Source of the DNA: Polytrichum commune
Lineage: Eukaryota > Streptophyta > Polytrichopsida > Polytrichales > Polytrichaceae
Direction of reading: 5' to 3'
DNA: 64,000 bases
NCBI GenBank assembly: GCA_950295325.1
Contig: OX485807.1
Location: 36,796,440-36,860,439 of the forward strand
Positions 24,365-34,719 of this stretch are shown here, piece by piece; the stretch's first letter is position 1; every line of letters begins with the position of its first letter. Below the pieces are notes generated by a model that saw only the letters and a list, made by a program, of their open reading frames with translations, ran no database searches and was not told the DNA's origin. The position numbers were made by a program, and so were the translations under genes.

Positions 24365-25205
24365 TGACCAAAACATCCAAAGTTGGACCCTAAACCCTTA
24401 TAACATCCACAACATGAAATACGTATTGACAAAATACAAAACCAATTAGTATATCATGTTTAAACGTCCCAAATAACATATTAACATGATCAAGATTGTA
24501 TTTACTATAACCTTCCTATTAGACTCTTCTTCATATTATGCAAACAATATCTGTTATATCTTCTCCATTATCCAATACATGTGGAGGGAACAATGAATAA
24601 GAACATGATTGCGTGAATGGCTTCATTTGATGTTGTGCTTCTCTTATTTACTTTTGCATCACATTCCATATATTAAATACATCATGAACCATGGTTTATT
24701 GGCGATTATGTGATTCCCTAAAGTGAGCAAAACATCCAAAGTTGAACCCCTTACCCCTAATAACATCCACAACATTTCATGTTATTTGAATAAACACAAG
24801 ACCATTCACTATATCACGTTTAAACGTCCGTAATAACAAATAAACATAATCAAGATCGTCTTTTCTATTACCTTCCAGTAAAAACCTATTCTCACCAGTA
24901 AGTCAATGTTATATGTTAATATTGGATAGATTAATATGTTATAAACCTAACTCCTAACTCCTAAACCCTAAACCCTAAATACAAAAATTCGTAGTTGTTC
25001 ACTGCTACCTCCACATACAAACAACATGAACTTTATCTTGCGCCATTATGTAATATACGTGGAGGGAACATTCAATAACAACATGATTGCGTCAAAGGGC
25101 TTCATTTGATGTTGTGGTTCTCCGATTTACTTTTATATCACATTCGAAGTACATATATCACGATCCATGGTTTATTGGCGACTATGTGATTCATTCAAGT
25201 GAGTA
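24365..25205 (+). repeat. Degenerate tandem repeat, unit about 360 bp, with short telomere-like motifs
   Basis: Segments at 24365-24515 and 24728-24875 match (AAAACATCCAAAGTT, TATCAYGTTTAAACGTCC), and 24585-24735 matches 25062-25205 (ACATGATTGCGT, TTCATTTGATGTTGTG, CATGGTTTATTGGCGA). Together they indicate a decayed tandem array of just over two units. CCCTAAACCCTAAACCC-type plant telomere words occur at about 24190 and 24963; they are only two or three units long. Confidence 0.7.
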
Positions 25206-25639
25206 TGTAAGGGATTTACTAAAAACTTGAGCATGTTAGCATTTCGACATAAGGATCATGCAATTCCAAACCCTGAGAAAATGCTCTTGGGGAAGGTATA
25301 CATTTAGCAAACACATTCAAATATCCTAAATTTCCGAATTTCATGTTGGGGGACGGGGGTTATATTTTTTATTCATTGCATATTGTGTGAGTTCTTGGCA
25401 TCATTGGTAAAGTCTAAATGTCAACGATTACATCGTTAAATGTCACGCAATTGTATTATTTTTCTAACTTGCTCAAACAAAAGAGAAACCAATGATTTCA
25501 ACTTGTTTGGGAAATTTAGGTTATGGTGTCATGTGAGTAGGGGTTAAGTCTTAGTTTTAGCATAACGTTGCGTTGTAAAAATGCATTAGTTGTATAAATG
25601 GTTTCATTTTGTAGAATACCGCATTTGATGTGCACCTTA

Positions 25640-26170
25640 TGGGGCATTCCCACTTGACATTAGTTAGAAGTAGTATTAGTCTAAATGCGGTTTTAGTTAT
25701 CTAGGTTTCACACATATGGCTCTTTTTAGTGCCGAGCCTAGGTGGCAAATGATGTGGCATGGCTTAAAAGTGGAGGTTTTAAGCCTCAATCACCGACGCT
25801 CCCATCGGTACCTAAACATTAGGCAAGAATATAGGAATTTTAAAAGTGTCGCCTCCCACCCTTGTGATTGGTTGCTTTTTAGTCTTAGCTATGAGGGCAC
25901 GAGGAGCTTCATTAACAAAAACCGATGGTAAGATAGGTGAGTAGTAAGGCATTTGGGGATGGGACAAAAACTACCCAACATTCATTGCTTGGTAGATAAA
26001 ACCATGAACATGTGTGAAAGCTACTTAACTAAAACCTACTTGAAAATCTCCGGAGCAAGTTCTTGTAGGTGCATTGGGATAGTTGGATGCCTCCGCTATA
26101 ACCGAGGGAGCTTTACCCGGTCTTTATAAAATAGTGAGGGTCTTAACTAAAGTCAAGTGGGAATGCCCCA
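25640..26170. mobile_element. PIF/Harbinger-type (Tourist-like) non-autonomous element, copy A
   Basis: TIRs are TGGGGCATTCCCACTTGAC and its inverted match at 26150-26170, with TTA on both flanks. The 531-bp interior closely matches, inverted, the element at 48075-48575; a frame that can be translated in both (KVEVLSL.HRRSH.YL..RQEYR.FKSVAS) reflects sequence identity rather than a proven gene. No transposase is encoded. Confidence 0.85.
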
Positions 26171-26744
26171 TTAGGGTACTCCAAAGTGTCTTGAAAATAC
26201 TAATGCCCGCTAAGGGTTTACAGTTTGGCTTTAGGATTTAGGGTTCCCCGTAATCCTAATTCCGTTGGTGCCCTAATCCCGTTGGCACCCTATTCGTGCG
26301 GTTGGGGGCCAATTCCCGAGGCATACAAAACCCCAGCCGTCACAACTTTTCGCTCTTTCTCTCTCTCTCCGCGCCAAGCATTCGCTCCGCGCCTCTTGTG
26401 GAAGCGCCGCCTCTCCTGAAGCGCCGCTTTCGCGAAGCGCCGTGGCGATTCAGGGTGGCGATTTTCTTCTCTTCCCTCCCTTCTTGTTGCTTTGGCGCCT
26501 ACTGATTCTTCTCCTTCCCTCCCTTCTCTTGCTGTAGAAGTTAGGAAGTGTTTGCAATAGAACAGAAACCTAAGGAGAGAGTTTTAGAGTGCGTGAGAGT
26601 TAGTAGAGTGATTGTTGTAGAGTGAAGTAAGTAGAAGATTGTTGAAGGGTTTTCCAACATTCTAAGCTTGCGGGTTTTGGAGGCTGTATTGTAGTTGGAG
26701 AGTTTGTGAGATTTAGGAGTTCTATAAGATAATCAGGAGGTGTT

Positions 26745-27040
26745 TGAGAGATACAAGAGTCATTTGAGAGAGTCAGTCATTGTTTTGAGAGATTCACTTG
26801 TTCTTAGGGATTCAGAGGTTGTTTGAAACACTCAATTGTTGTTTGAGAGATACAAAAGTCATTTGAGAGAGTCAGTCATTGTTTTGAGAGATTCACTTGT
26901 TCTTAGGGATTCAGAGGTTGTTTGAAACACTCAATTGTTGTTTGAGAGATATCTAAGTCATTTGAGAGAGTCAGTTATTGTTTTGAGAGATTCACTTGTT
27001 CTTAGAGATTCAGAGGTTGTTTGAAGTATTGAATTGTTGT
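26745..27040 (+). repeat. 99-bp minisatellite, three copies
   Basis: The phrase CATTTGAGAGAGTCAGTCAT starts at 26761 and 26860, and a one-base variant starts at 26959, exactly 99 bp apart each time. TTTGAGAGATTCACTTGTTC follows in each copy. The copies are almost identical, so the expansion is recent. It sits in the presumed leader of the downstream gene. Confidence 0.92.
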
Positions 27041-27301
27041 TTGAGAGATTCAAAAGAGATCTAGGAGTTGTATGAGAGATTGTGGATTTGTGTGAGAGGT
27101 TACATTCAACTGTTTCTGTGTTATTGGAAGAAGAACACATGTTCTAAAGCAACTGTTTACAGCAACTGCTACATACAACAAAGGTATTTTCTTTTATTAT
27201 ATGCAATAAGTGTTTGTCAATTGAAGGTATTGTAGCATACACAACGCATAAGCATTGTATATGCTACGTGCCAACTTTTAAAAATTACATTAAAATAGGA
27301 A

Positions 27302-27686
27302 AGTTTGGGGAGACGACCCAAACACGGCCACAGGTTTGGGTCGGTCGACCCAAACACAGCCTCTTGTTTGGGTCGACCGACCCAAACACAAAACAAAGCA
27401 TCATGTTTGGGCCGAACGACCCAAACAACGTCTTCTAATTATAAACTCATAAAGAAATCCATGATTTTTGCATCAATATAAAATTCACATCCACTAAAAA
27501 ATAATAATCAAGGAATGTATCAAGGAAAAGTATCAAGTAATCCTGCATGTCACAAACAATATAAAATGCAAATCCACCCAATAATCAAAACATTCTTATT
27601 ATCAATACAAATGATGCTGAAATATATAAATATACAATCCACCTAAACCTATTCATGTCGTAGATGTTTGGGTCGAACGACCGAAA
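27302..27686. repeat. Leader palindromes (five copies)
   Basis: Four TTTGGGTCGACCGACCCAAA-type palindromes lie at 27302-27427 with different centres (first and last imperfect), and a fifth (TTTGGGTCGAACGACCGAAA) at about 27666-27686, just before the start codon. Confidence 0.9.
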
Positions 27687-27713
27687 GTAACATTGCACAT
27701 TATTTTTTTACAG

Positions 27714-30700
27714 ATGGCTCCAAAGAAAAGACCCGGCGAAAGGTGGTTCATGCCTGCGCCGGACATGTTGTGGCAGGAGCACGAAACCCCGCAGGATGAC
27801 TCCTATTCCCCTAAGGACGGGCTTGTCCTCGCGTGGTCTATACAAGTGGTTAAGGGTTCGCAATACAAAATGATTTTTGTTGTGAAGGTTGGGACCGTGG
27901 AGAAGCACACATGGGCTACTCTTACGGGGTGGGAGGTGGCATCGGTTCAGTCTCTTGGAGACTACGTGGATGTCATCCTCGAGAACAACGCTGTCCAGAA
28001 CGCGCATATGTTTATGCACCAGTTCTCCGAACCCTTTGACGCTATCTATGCAAAAGAAACATGTGTAGAACCAGACGTCATCAAACCGGAGTCCATATTC
28101 ATCGATAACAGTACATCGAACACAAAGGTGTCGAGCAGATTCACGAAACTAAAGCATGCAATCAGCGTGCTCAACAAAGCCCTGCAGAGCAAAACCAAGT
28201 CTCAGCAACCCGTGAGGCGGAAAGCAACCACAGAGGAAGGAGCAGGGTCGTCAAGACCTCAATCGGTGAGGAAGCCGCGACCAGTACCGGCTGACTCGCG
28301 GAGGACCACTCCCTCCCAAACACCTGCGGATAGCGAGACGCCTACACCTTCTGGGAGCCGTCAAACAACTCCATCCAAGAGGGGGAGAGAGTCATCTGTG
28401 ATGACTGACGAGCCAGTCTCACCGGAGTTGCGCATGCCGAAGCCCGGCGAAGAGGTGGATGCAGGGGAGCTGCAGAAAATCGTGAACAATTTCACGACGA
28501 AATGCTCCCACTGTTTTTTCATGGGCAGGGATTTTAAGTTCGACGTGAACATCAGCCAGTGCCATCTAGCGCCACCGGAGAAGTGTGTCCGGGCAAAGGA
28601 GGATGCCTACGTTGACTGGATAATCGCGCAGATCGTTTGCGAGCAGTTTAAAGACGACAGGCAAACGATAGTAGTGATGCCACAGGGTCTCAAGAAAATG
28701 CCTACACCTGAAATGTGGCCCACAATTCAGAAGGGCGATTTTTGGCTCATAGACGGCCAGCACAGCGTGGAGGCATCCAAGAAAATCCAACTCATGAATG
28801 AGTGGGATGATCCGAACAATCAGAAGGAAAAGCTGAAGGTTTGGAAGGCACTGGTGGTGTGGTTTGACGACGAGACCAAGCTCAGCGACATCTCCCGGTA
28901 CTTCAATATGGGAAATAAGAAAAGGGCCTACCAAGCTTCCTGGATAAGGAATATCATGGCCTCGCGGGAGGTGTGGGAGTTCTATGGTAGGCCTCCCAAG
29001 GAGAGGGAGAATGCGAAGGACAAGAATCCCAAATGGGAGGTGAGTATTGTTTAGGTCGACCGACCCAAACTCCTGATGCAGCCTTGTTTATTTAGTTTGG
29101 GTCGACCGACCCAAACTCCTGATGCAGCTAATTTATTTAGTTTGGGTCGATCGACCCAAACTGTTGTTGCAGATGTTGGTCATGATATGGGTTGGAAATC
29201 ACATGTACATATCTAACACGCATTCAAATGTTCTGTTTTGTGGACGTGCAGGATTTCAAATACCAAATGATCAACAAATTCTCCTCCATTGATAATTCGA
29301 GCCACAAGCAGAAGAAATACAGCGACCTCAAGGGGGAGATTTACTTGATTACAGCATCTGACTCAGTTTGGAGGAAGTGGAAAACCGTGTTTGAAAAGCA
29401 CGAGACGGGGGATTTGATCGACCCCGACACTGGCATTTTCTTCAGCCAAACCTCGCGCTTCAAGCAGATGAAGCCTCTCGTGAGAGAGTTCTTTAGAACT
29501 CTTCAAGGGCTGTCAGAGACGGAGGTGGAGAAGGCGGCATCTCACATCCTGCAAGTGGCACCCACGGCGAAGAGGTGTTGGGTGCACCCGAAGATTGTCT
29601 TCCAAAAGCCCAAATCCTTCGTTCCTTCATGCTACACCATGAAGGAATGGACGGATAACAGGAAAAAGAAGACGACTATCGTGCAGGAGCTGCATAAACT
29701 AGTGCCAGAGAGGAATATTGTCGTGGACGGCGAGGTCCATGAGGCTAACTGGAGAGCATTCAAAGCTGAATATAAGTTCACCAGTGCCTCCATGGCGGCT
29801 CTAATAAGGGAAGCGGGGGACGACTTCTTGCGGGCCAAGATGGTGAAGGGTGGGAAGAACCGGGCGCTTCCGGATCACACAGCGCGTGCATTCTCGAACT
29901 TCATCAAGGAGAAGAAGATTGTCCAGTTTGAAGGGGAAGCGTACTTCAACCTTGTCACCGCCGACCCGTTGAAAATTCAGGGCTGGCCAGGTCAAGACGC
30001 CAGAATGGCGATAAGGACGAAAGCAAGGGACCGCTTTCCTTTTGGGATGATTGATTTCAGGAATATTCCTGGAAGCTCATTTGAGGGCACGATGAGCACC
30101 CTCTTCTATGACCCCTTCCTATCTAAGTTCGTCGATTATGCAAGCCCTAAGTTCAGGGAGGTAGATATCTGGCTTTGGATAGTCGAGGATAGGAGGGCGG
30201 AGCAGGTGTACGAGCTTGTCCGGAAACTGCAGCCGGAGTATGCAGTCTCCAAGTCTCACTACATCGCCGCACCGGCGGAGGGAGCTTACACGACGTTGAG
30301 GGACAAGAAGACCAAGTTCGTCAACGTCTTGTGTTTGTACTTCGTGTACAAAGCGGAGTTGCTGAAGGTGCCGAACCACCCTATATCCCGGATGGACAAA
30401 CTCTTCCAAGTTCCAGAAGGGTTGGGTGTCAACAAGTGCCTCTACGACGAGGCTAAATACGCAAACTATCCTTTAGATGAGCTGCGGATGGAATTTTACG
30501 TGAGAATGATGAGGACGCTGACGAGGAGAGGGGATTGCATCTTCAACGTCTTCGGAGGCTCTAAACCTATCTATGCTGCCATGGTAAGCGACTTTCTATA
30601 ACTCGTGCGCAGTTTGGGTCGATCGACCCAAACTAGGCTCTGTGTTGGTTTGGGTCGATCGACCCAAACTAGGCTCTTTGTTGGTTTGGGTCGATCGACC

Positions 30701-33636
30701 CAAACTAGTCTCTTTGTTGGTTTGGGTCGATCGACCCAAACTAGGCTCTTTGTTGGTTTGGGTCGATCGACCCAAACTACACATTGTACTTGGTCTTGTT
30801 TATGTCCCTCGCCTAATTCTAATGTCTATATAACTTGGATTGTGTAGATGTCGGGGCTGAGTATATACTCCTACATAGAGGATGGCGATCTGCCATTTTA
30901 CAGGACGCAGAGATCGTTGGCGAAGAAGATGGACATCCTCGATTGGATCCCGGGTAGCTACGTCGACGAGGTTGTTCAGGGGGGCGAAAACCCTCTTGAT
31001 AGGGTGAGGCGGATCAACCCGGAAGAAATGGCCATGAGGGCCACAACCCAAGAACCCGAACCTCTTGTCGGGTTGCATCCGGGCAATCCGTCCCGCACAG
31101 AAGGTGGCGATGTCGAGGAGGAGGAGGAAGAAGAGGAGCACGAGGAGGCGGAGAAGGAAGGCGACGTGGAGGAAGGGGCAACGGGCTTCACGCAAGAATC
31201 CGAAGCCCCTCAACGGAAGAAGGCGATGCGGGCGGCAACCCCGCAGAGTAAGCTCGTGCCCGTCCTGACGGTGGACGATGCACGGGACATGTACTCCAGG
31301 GACGCGACCGCCACGTTCAGGGAGAGGAGGAAGATGAAGGGGAAGAAGCTGTATGGCGACTACTCCGTGGAGGAGACCATTGCCATAAGCAGCGAGGACG
31401 ACGATGACATTGAGCTCGCCAAACGGCTAAGATCAGATCCCCCGTCCCCGACAGCGTTCGCTGGCATGGTTAGGGTGAAGCCCGAGGTCCTGACTGTGGA
31501 GGAGGCGAACGAGAAGATGAGGAGGGACGAGGAGCAGCGAGTCCGCCTGCAGAAGGCTGCCGCGGAAGAACCCTCAATGCGGAATGAGGTAGCAGAGCTA
31601 AGGGCTCTCCTGTTGGAGCAGGAACGACAGAGGGCGATGGCCCAACCTCCGTCCCACGCCGAATTGATATCACAAGTGATACAAGGAATGTGGGCGCAAG
31701 GTTTGGTGGTGGCTCCCTCCAGCTCCTTCCCGCACTTGCCCCCCGGCTTCCCTCCGCAGAGCATCCCTCAGCAACCTGTGCCGCAATCGTCTTTCAGCTT
31801 CCAGCACTTGATGCGGCCCCACCAAGTTCCGTACGCGCCGGTCCAGCAAGTGGATGACCCCAACATCTGGCGCGTCTTTGGAGCCTCCTCCCCTTTGGGC
31901 CCTCCACCACTTCGGCCCCCGATAGTCATGGCGCCCCCTCACCAATCGGACGACCCCAGGATGTTTGGGTCGACCGACCCAAACCCACCATCCACTGGAG
32001 TGTCCGAAGGGCCCTCTCCAGATGCAGGACAGTTTGGGTCGCCCGACCCAAACCCCGTTGCAGCGCAGTCCTCCCTTGACCAACATGGGTGTCAACTAGA
32101 GACGGCCATGCTAGATGTTGAAGGCTTGCAAGGGCCTGGTGATACCTCTACTCCTAACCAAATCGATGAACCCATGCATGATGCAAATGCGGAGATTGGT
32201 TTAGGACAAGGGCCTGATGCCGATCGTTTGCAGGAGAAGGTTCCTGACGTCGTCGGAGAAGGCGGTGGCGAGAGAGGCGGGGCAGCGGGGACGGTGGAGG
32301 CTTCCACATCGTCGAGACATGACCAGGGCGAGGTAATACACTGAGCCCTCCCCAGTTTGGGTCGACCGACCCAAACTTCCTGGGTCATTGTCTTGTTGGC
32401 GTGGTCGTGTCCCCCTTGCTAGGAGGAAATGCACACCCCCTGCCCCCCATGCTCTACACTTGCTCCCCCTCCCCCCAACGTGCCCCCCCGCGATCCCCTT
32501 CGTCTCACCTGCACTCGACTATGCTCGACCTTGGCGGCGCGCAACCAATTTTGTAGATGTAGAATTAGGATAGTGTGAATGCCCTCGTTCACCGCGGTCC
32601 CCCCCCCCAATCAAATTGTACATAGAGATTTGTAAAAATAAAATTATTATTTTTGGCGCCCATATGTTTGCATCCGTGTCCCAATGTATGTTGTTCCCCT
32701 TGTATGTTTTTGTTGCCACCAATGGTCCAATTCTTCTTGTGTTTGCACAAAATTTCCGTTCTGCTTGAGATGGACATAGCATAACATAGTCCTCGTCCGC
32801 CTTCTCTCGCTCGTCGCCGCAGGGTTCGGAGCATAGCGTCGCAGCTCCCCACCGATCCTCTCCGAGGAGTGTGGAGGACAGCGTGGTGGTCCCCCCGATT
32901 TTGCCCTCGCCACCTTCGCCTCCCAAGACCCGGTTCCTGGTGCTAGACCTCAACGGGGTCCTTGTCCAGTGCGTGCATTGTCCGAGGGTCCCCACGGTGC
33001 CTTTCTGCAAGCCCGAGGACGCCAACTACGATGGTCCCCCCCGCGTACATCAAAAGCAAGCTAGTGTACCTCCGCCCGTGGCTTCGGCGCTTCCTGCAGG
33101 TCGCCCTATCCAAATGGTGGGTGATCGTGTGGAGCTCCATGAAGTCCGAGAACACCCAGGCCGTCGTGGAGTTCATCTTCAAGGGACTCCAACCCCCGTG
33201 CTTGGTCCTAGGACAGGACTCTTGTAGAACGTTATACACCCCCGAGGGCAGGGTTGTGAAAAAGCCCAACAACCCCGCCGTAAACCAATTTCTTAAGGTC
33301 TTGAAGCCAGTCGTATGGGACCAGCGTCCGACCATGGTCGGCTGTCCCTACGACGTTCGCCCCACCCGTGACAACACGTTGATGGTGGACGACAGCGCTT
33401 CCAAAAACATTTTGAACCCGACCTCGAACTTCATAGTTTGCCCCACGTGGACGGTCGAGAAGGTCCGAGACCGCTTTTTGTTAGACCTACTTAAGTACAT
33501 TCAAACGCTCGTGGGGAGCGGACTACCCGTGCCCCGGTTCTTTAGTTGTAATCCGATAGGCGAAAGATACATGGATCCGAAGGACTATATGTACAGAGAG
33601 TTGTACGCTCACGCGAAATATAATAAACTCATTTGA
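27714..33636 (+). CDS. ParB-like / methyltransferase-like / FCP1-type HAD composite gene, exons A-D
   Basis: Exons: A 27714-29039, B 29252-30583, C 30848-32332, D 32823-33636. All clear junctions are GT-AG and phase 0. Residues 1-150 are unrecognised; 160-240 are a Ser/Thr/Pro linker. About 265-430 resemble a ParB/sulfiredoxin-type fold (IVVMPQG, then DGQHS at 347-351). At the B/C junction RRGDCIFNVFGGS (F876) and AAM|MSGLSIYSYIED resemble motifs I and II of N6-type DNA methyltransferases; a catalytic DPPY-like motif is not seen. Exon C is otherwise acidic, then Pro/Gln-rich, and contains two palindromes read as FGSTDPN and FGSPDPN. Exon D is an FCP1/NIF-type HAD domain: FLVLDLNGVLV (D1423), VIVWSS, and LMVDDSASKNILNP. 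Within D the frame changes by one base at a run of seven C (33036-33042), either a sequence error or a real lesion. Domain calls are from memory; the HAD call is the firmest, the methyltransferase call the weakest. Confidence 0.65.
29051..29162. repeat. Three palindromes in intron A/B
   Basis: Three copies (one starting TTTAGGTCG, two TTTGGGTCG) about 45 bp apart, separated by CTCCTGATGCAGC and T-rich spacers. They begin 12 bp after the splice donor and nearly fill the 212-bp intron. Confidence 0.95.
30612..30780. repeat. Five perfect palindromes in intron B/C
   Basis: Five copies of the perfect palindrome TTTGGGTCGATCGACCCAAA, 30-45 bp apart, with spacers such as CTAGGCTCTTTGTTGG. The spacers and palindromes are almost identical from copy to copy, which indicates recent tandem growth. 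They fill most of the 264-bp intron. Confidence 0.95.
31963..32053. repeat. Two palindromes inside coding exon C
   Basis: Copies at about 31963-31984 and 32032-32053 keep the reading frame open and are translated as FGSTDPN and FGSPDPN within a Pro-rich stretch. Confidence 0.93.
32355..32376. repeat. Palindrome in intron C/D
   Basis: One copy (TTTGGGTCGACCGACCCAAA) 22 bp after the splice donor of the 490-bp intron. The same intron also carries C-rich tracts. Confidence 0.93.
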
Positions 33637-33755
33637 GATACTACATGGTGTGCCATTGTGTGTGATATATTATGCCTCAATTGTATATCGATTTTCACAT
33701 GCTCCCGCCTCCCCCCCTCCCCTTGGGTTTTGTTTTGTTTCCTTTTTTGCGCCAG

Positions 33756-34580
33756 CGTTTGGAGCCCTCGATTGAGATCGTCAACGAATCAAACTTGGGG
33801 AGCTTCTTCTACGAGACCGTCTACGATGCCGCGTCCACCATCGACTACTCCAAGGAGCCTATCGACGCCGGCGTCGTCGATAGCCCCCCACCCAAGCAAA
33901 TCTTCCGGCCATCTCCGTCCCCGTCGCCGCTCAAGGGCATAAATCACAAATGCGTCCGGACGTCCCCCTCTCGGCCCGGCGGCAGTATTACACCTCAACG
34001 GCGGCTGCGGATGGACGCTCGGCCCACGAAGAGTGGCACCCTTCCTATCCCTTTGCGGGACGCCTTGCCCCTCCTCGCCAACTCCGACGGGAACGCCCCC
34101 GGTGACAAGGTGAACCCCCCCCCCCCCTCCAAAAAAACATGGTTAACCACGCATTACAATCATCCCGCACTTAAAAAATGAACGTGTGACATGTTTGGGT
34201 CTTCCTCCCTTAACTAACACGTGTGTTCTTGCATTCACGCGTTGCAGGTTGCTCCCGCCCGTAAACCTATGCGGGATGATCCGTCCGTCGAGTTGGAGCG
34301 TTTCTACTCCATGACCAGAAATGCAAGACAGTCCACTTCATCATATTCGAATTCTTTGTCGTATAATTCGGGCGGCCGACGGAATCCAAAATGTGTTATT
34401 GATGGCGGTCACCCCAAGAATGGCTATAGTCGCGGGGCGGAGATTTTCAGGAATGTTGAAGCAATGCGAGCAAAAGAAGCCGCAGCAAAAGAAGCCGCAG
34501 CAAAAGAAAAAGAGGCAAAAGAAAAAAAAGCAAAAGAAAATGAAGCAAAAGAAAAAGAGGTAGTCTCCGAGGCTAGATAG
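33756..34580 (+). CDS. Two further phase-0 exons (E, F), probably the 3' part of the composite gene
   Basis: Exon E (33756-34109, after TTTTGCGCCAG and before GTGAAC) and exon F (34248-34580, after GCGTTGCAG) are open, joined in phase 0 and end in TAG. E begins RLEPSIEIVNESN and is Ser/Pro/Arg-rich. F begins VAPARKPMRDDPSVELERFY and ends in a charged helix with repeated AKEAAAKE and EKEAKEKK units. No family is recognised. They share the phase-0 style and GC-rich composition of exons A-D, but exon D ends in its own stop at 33636. Either an alternative donor inside D (for example GTGGGG near 33511) links D to E, or these exons form a separate small gene. Confidence 0.45.
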
Positions 34581-34719
34581 GCCATAGTAGGCATAGGGTT
34601 GTGGGCCATAGGCAAGAACATTTTGGGTCGCACTATCCAATGGATGTGTGGTGTTAGCATGCTATGCATTTTACATGCCACACTTTGTATGTTTTTTTTG
34701 CAATAATATAAGTGTCACA

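Larger units (their letters stand above)
26220..27713 (+). promoter_or_regulatory. Probable promoter and 5' leader of the ParB/HAD-like gene
   Basis: Composition changes after the Tourist element: a GC-richer, pyrimidine-rich segment (TTTCTCTCTCTCTCCGCGCC near 26350) looks like a transcript start region. It is followed by a three-copy 99-bp tandem repeat (about 26745-27040) and five palindromes (27302-27427, 27666-27686). The last bases, TTTTTTTACAG, abut ATGGCTCC at 27714 and look like a splice acceptor, so a non-coding first exon with a leader intron is likely. This is inference from sequence texture. Confidence 0.45.

Noticed and set aside
24180-24980. CCCTAAA telomere-like words
   Set aside because: Only two to three units at each site, so this is not a telomere or a solid interstitial telomere tract.
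25716-25931. 71-codon open frame (KVEVLSLNHRRSH...) and its relative at 48295-48483
   Set aside because: Both lie wholly inside Tourist-type elements; the shared frame reflects shared element sequence and is not enough to call a gene.
26225-26505. Open frames of 64-69 codons at the presumed leader
   Set aside because: No recognisable domain; the sequence looks like a pyrimidine-rich transcript leader rather than a gene.
30976-31213. Ser-rich and Leu-rich minus-strand frames opposite exon C
   Set aside because: Antisense of an acidic Glu-rich coding segment, which always produces such frames.
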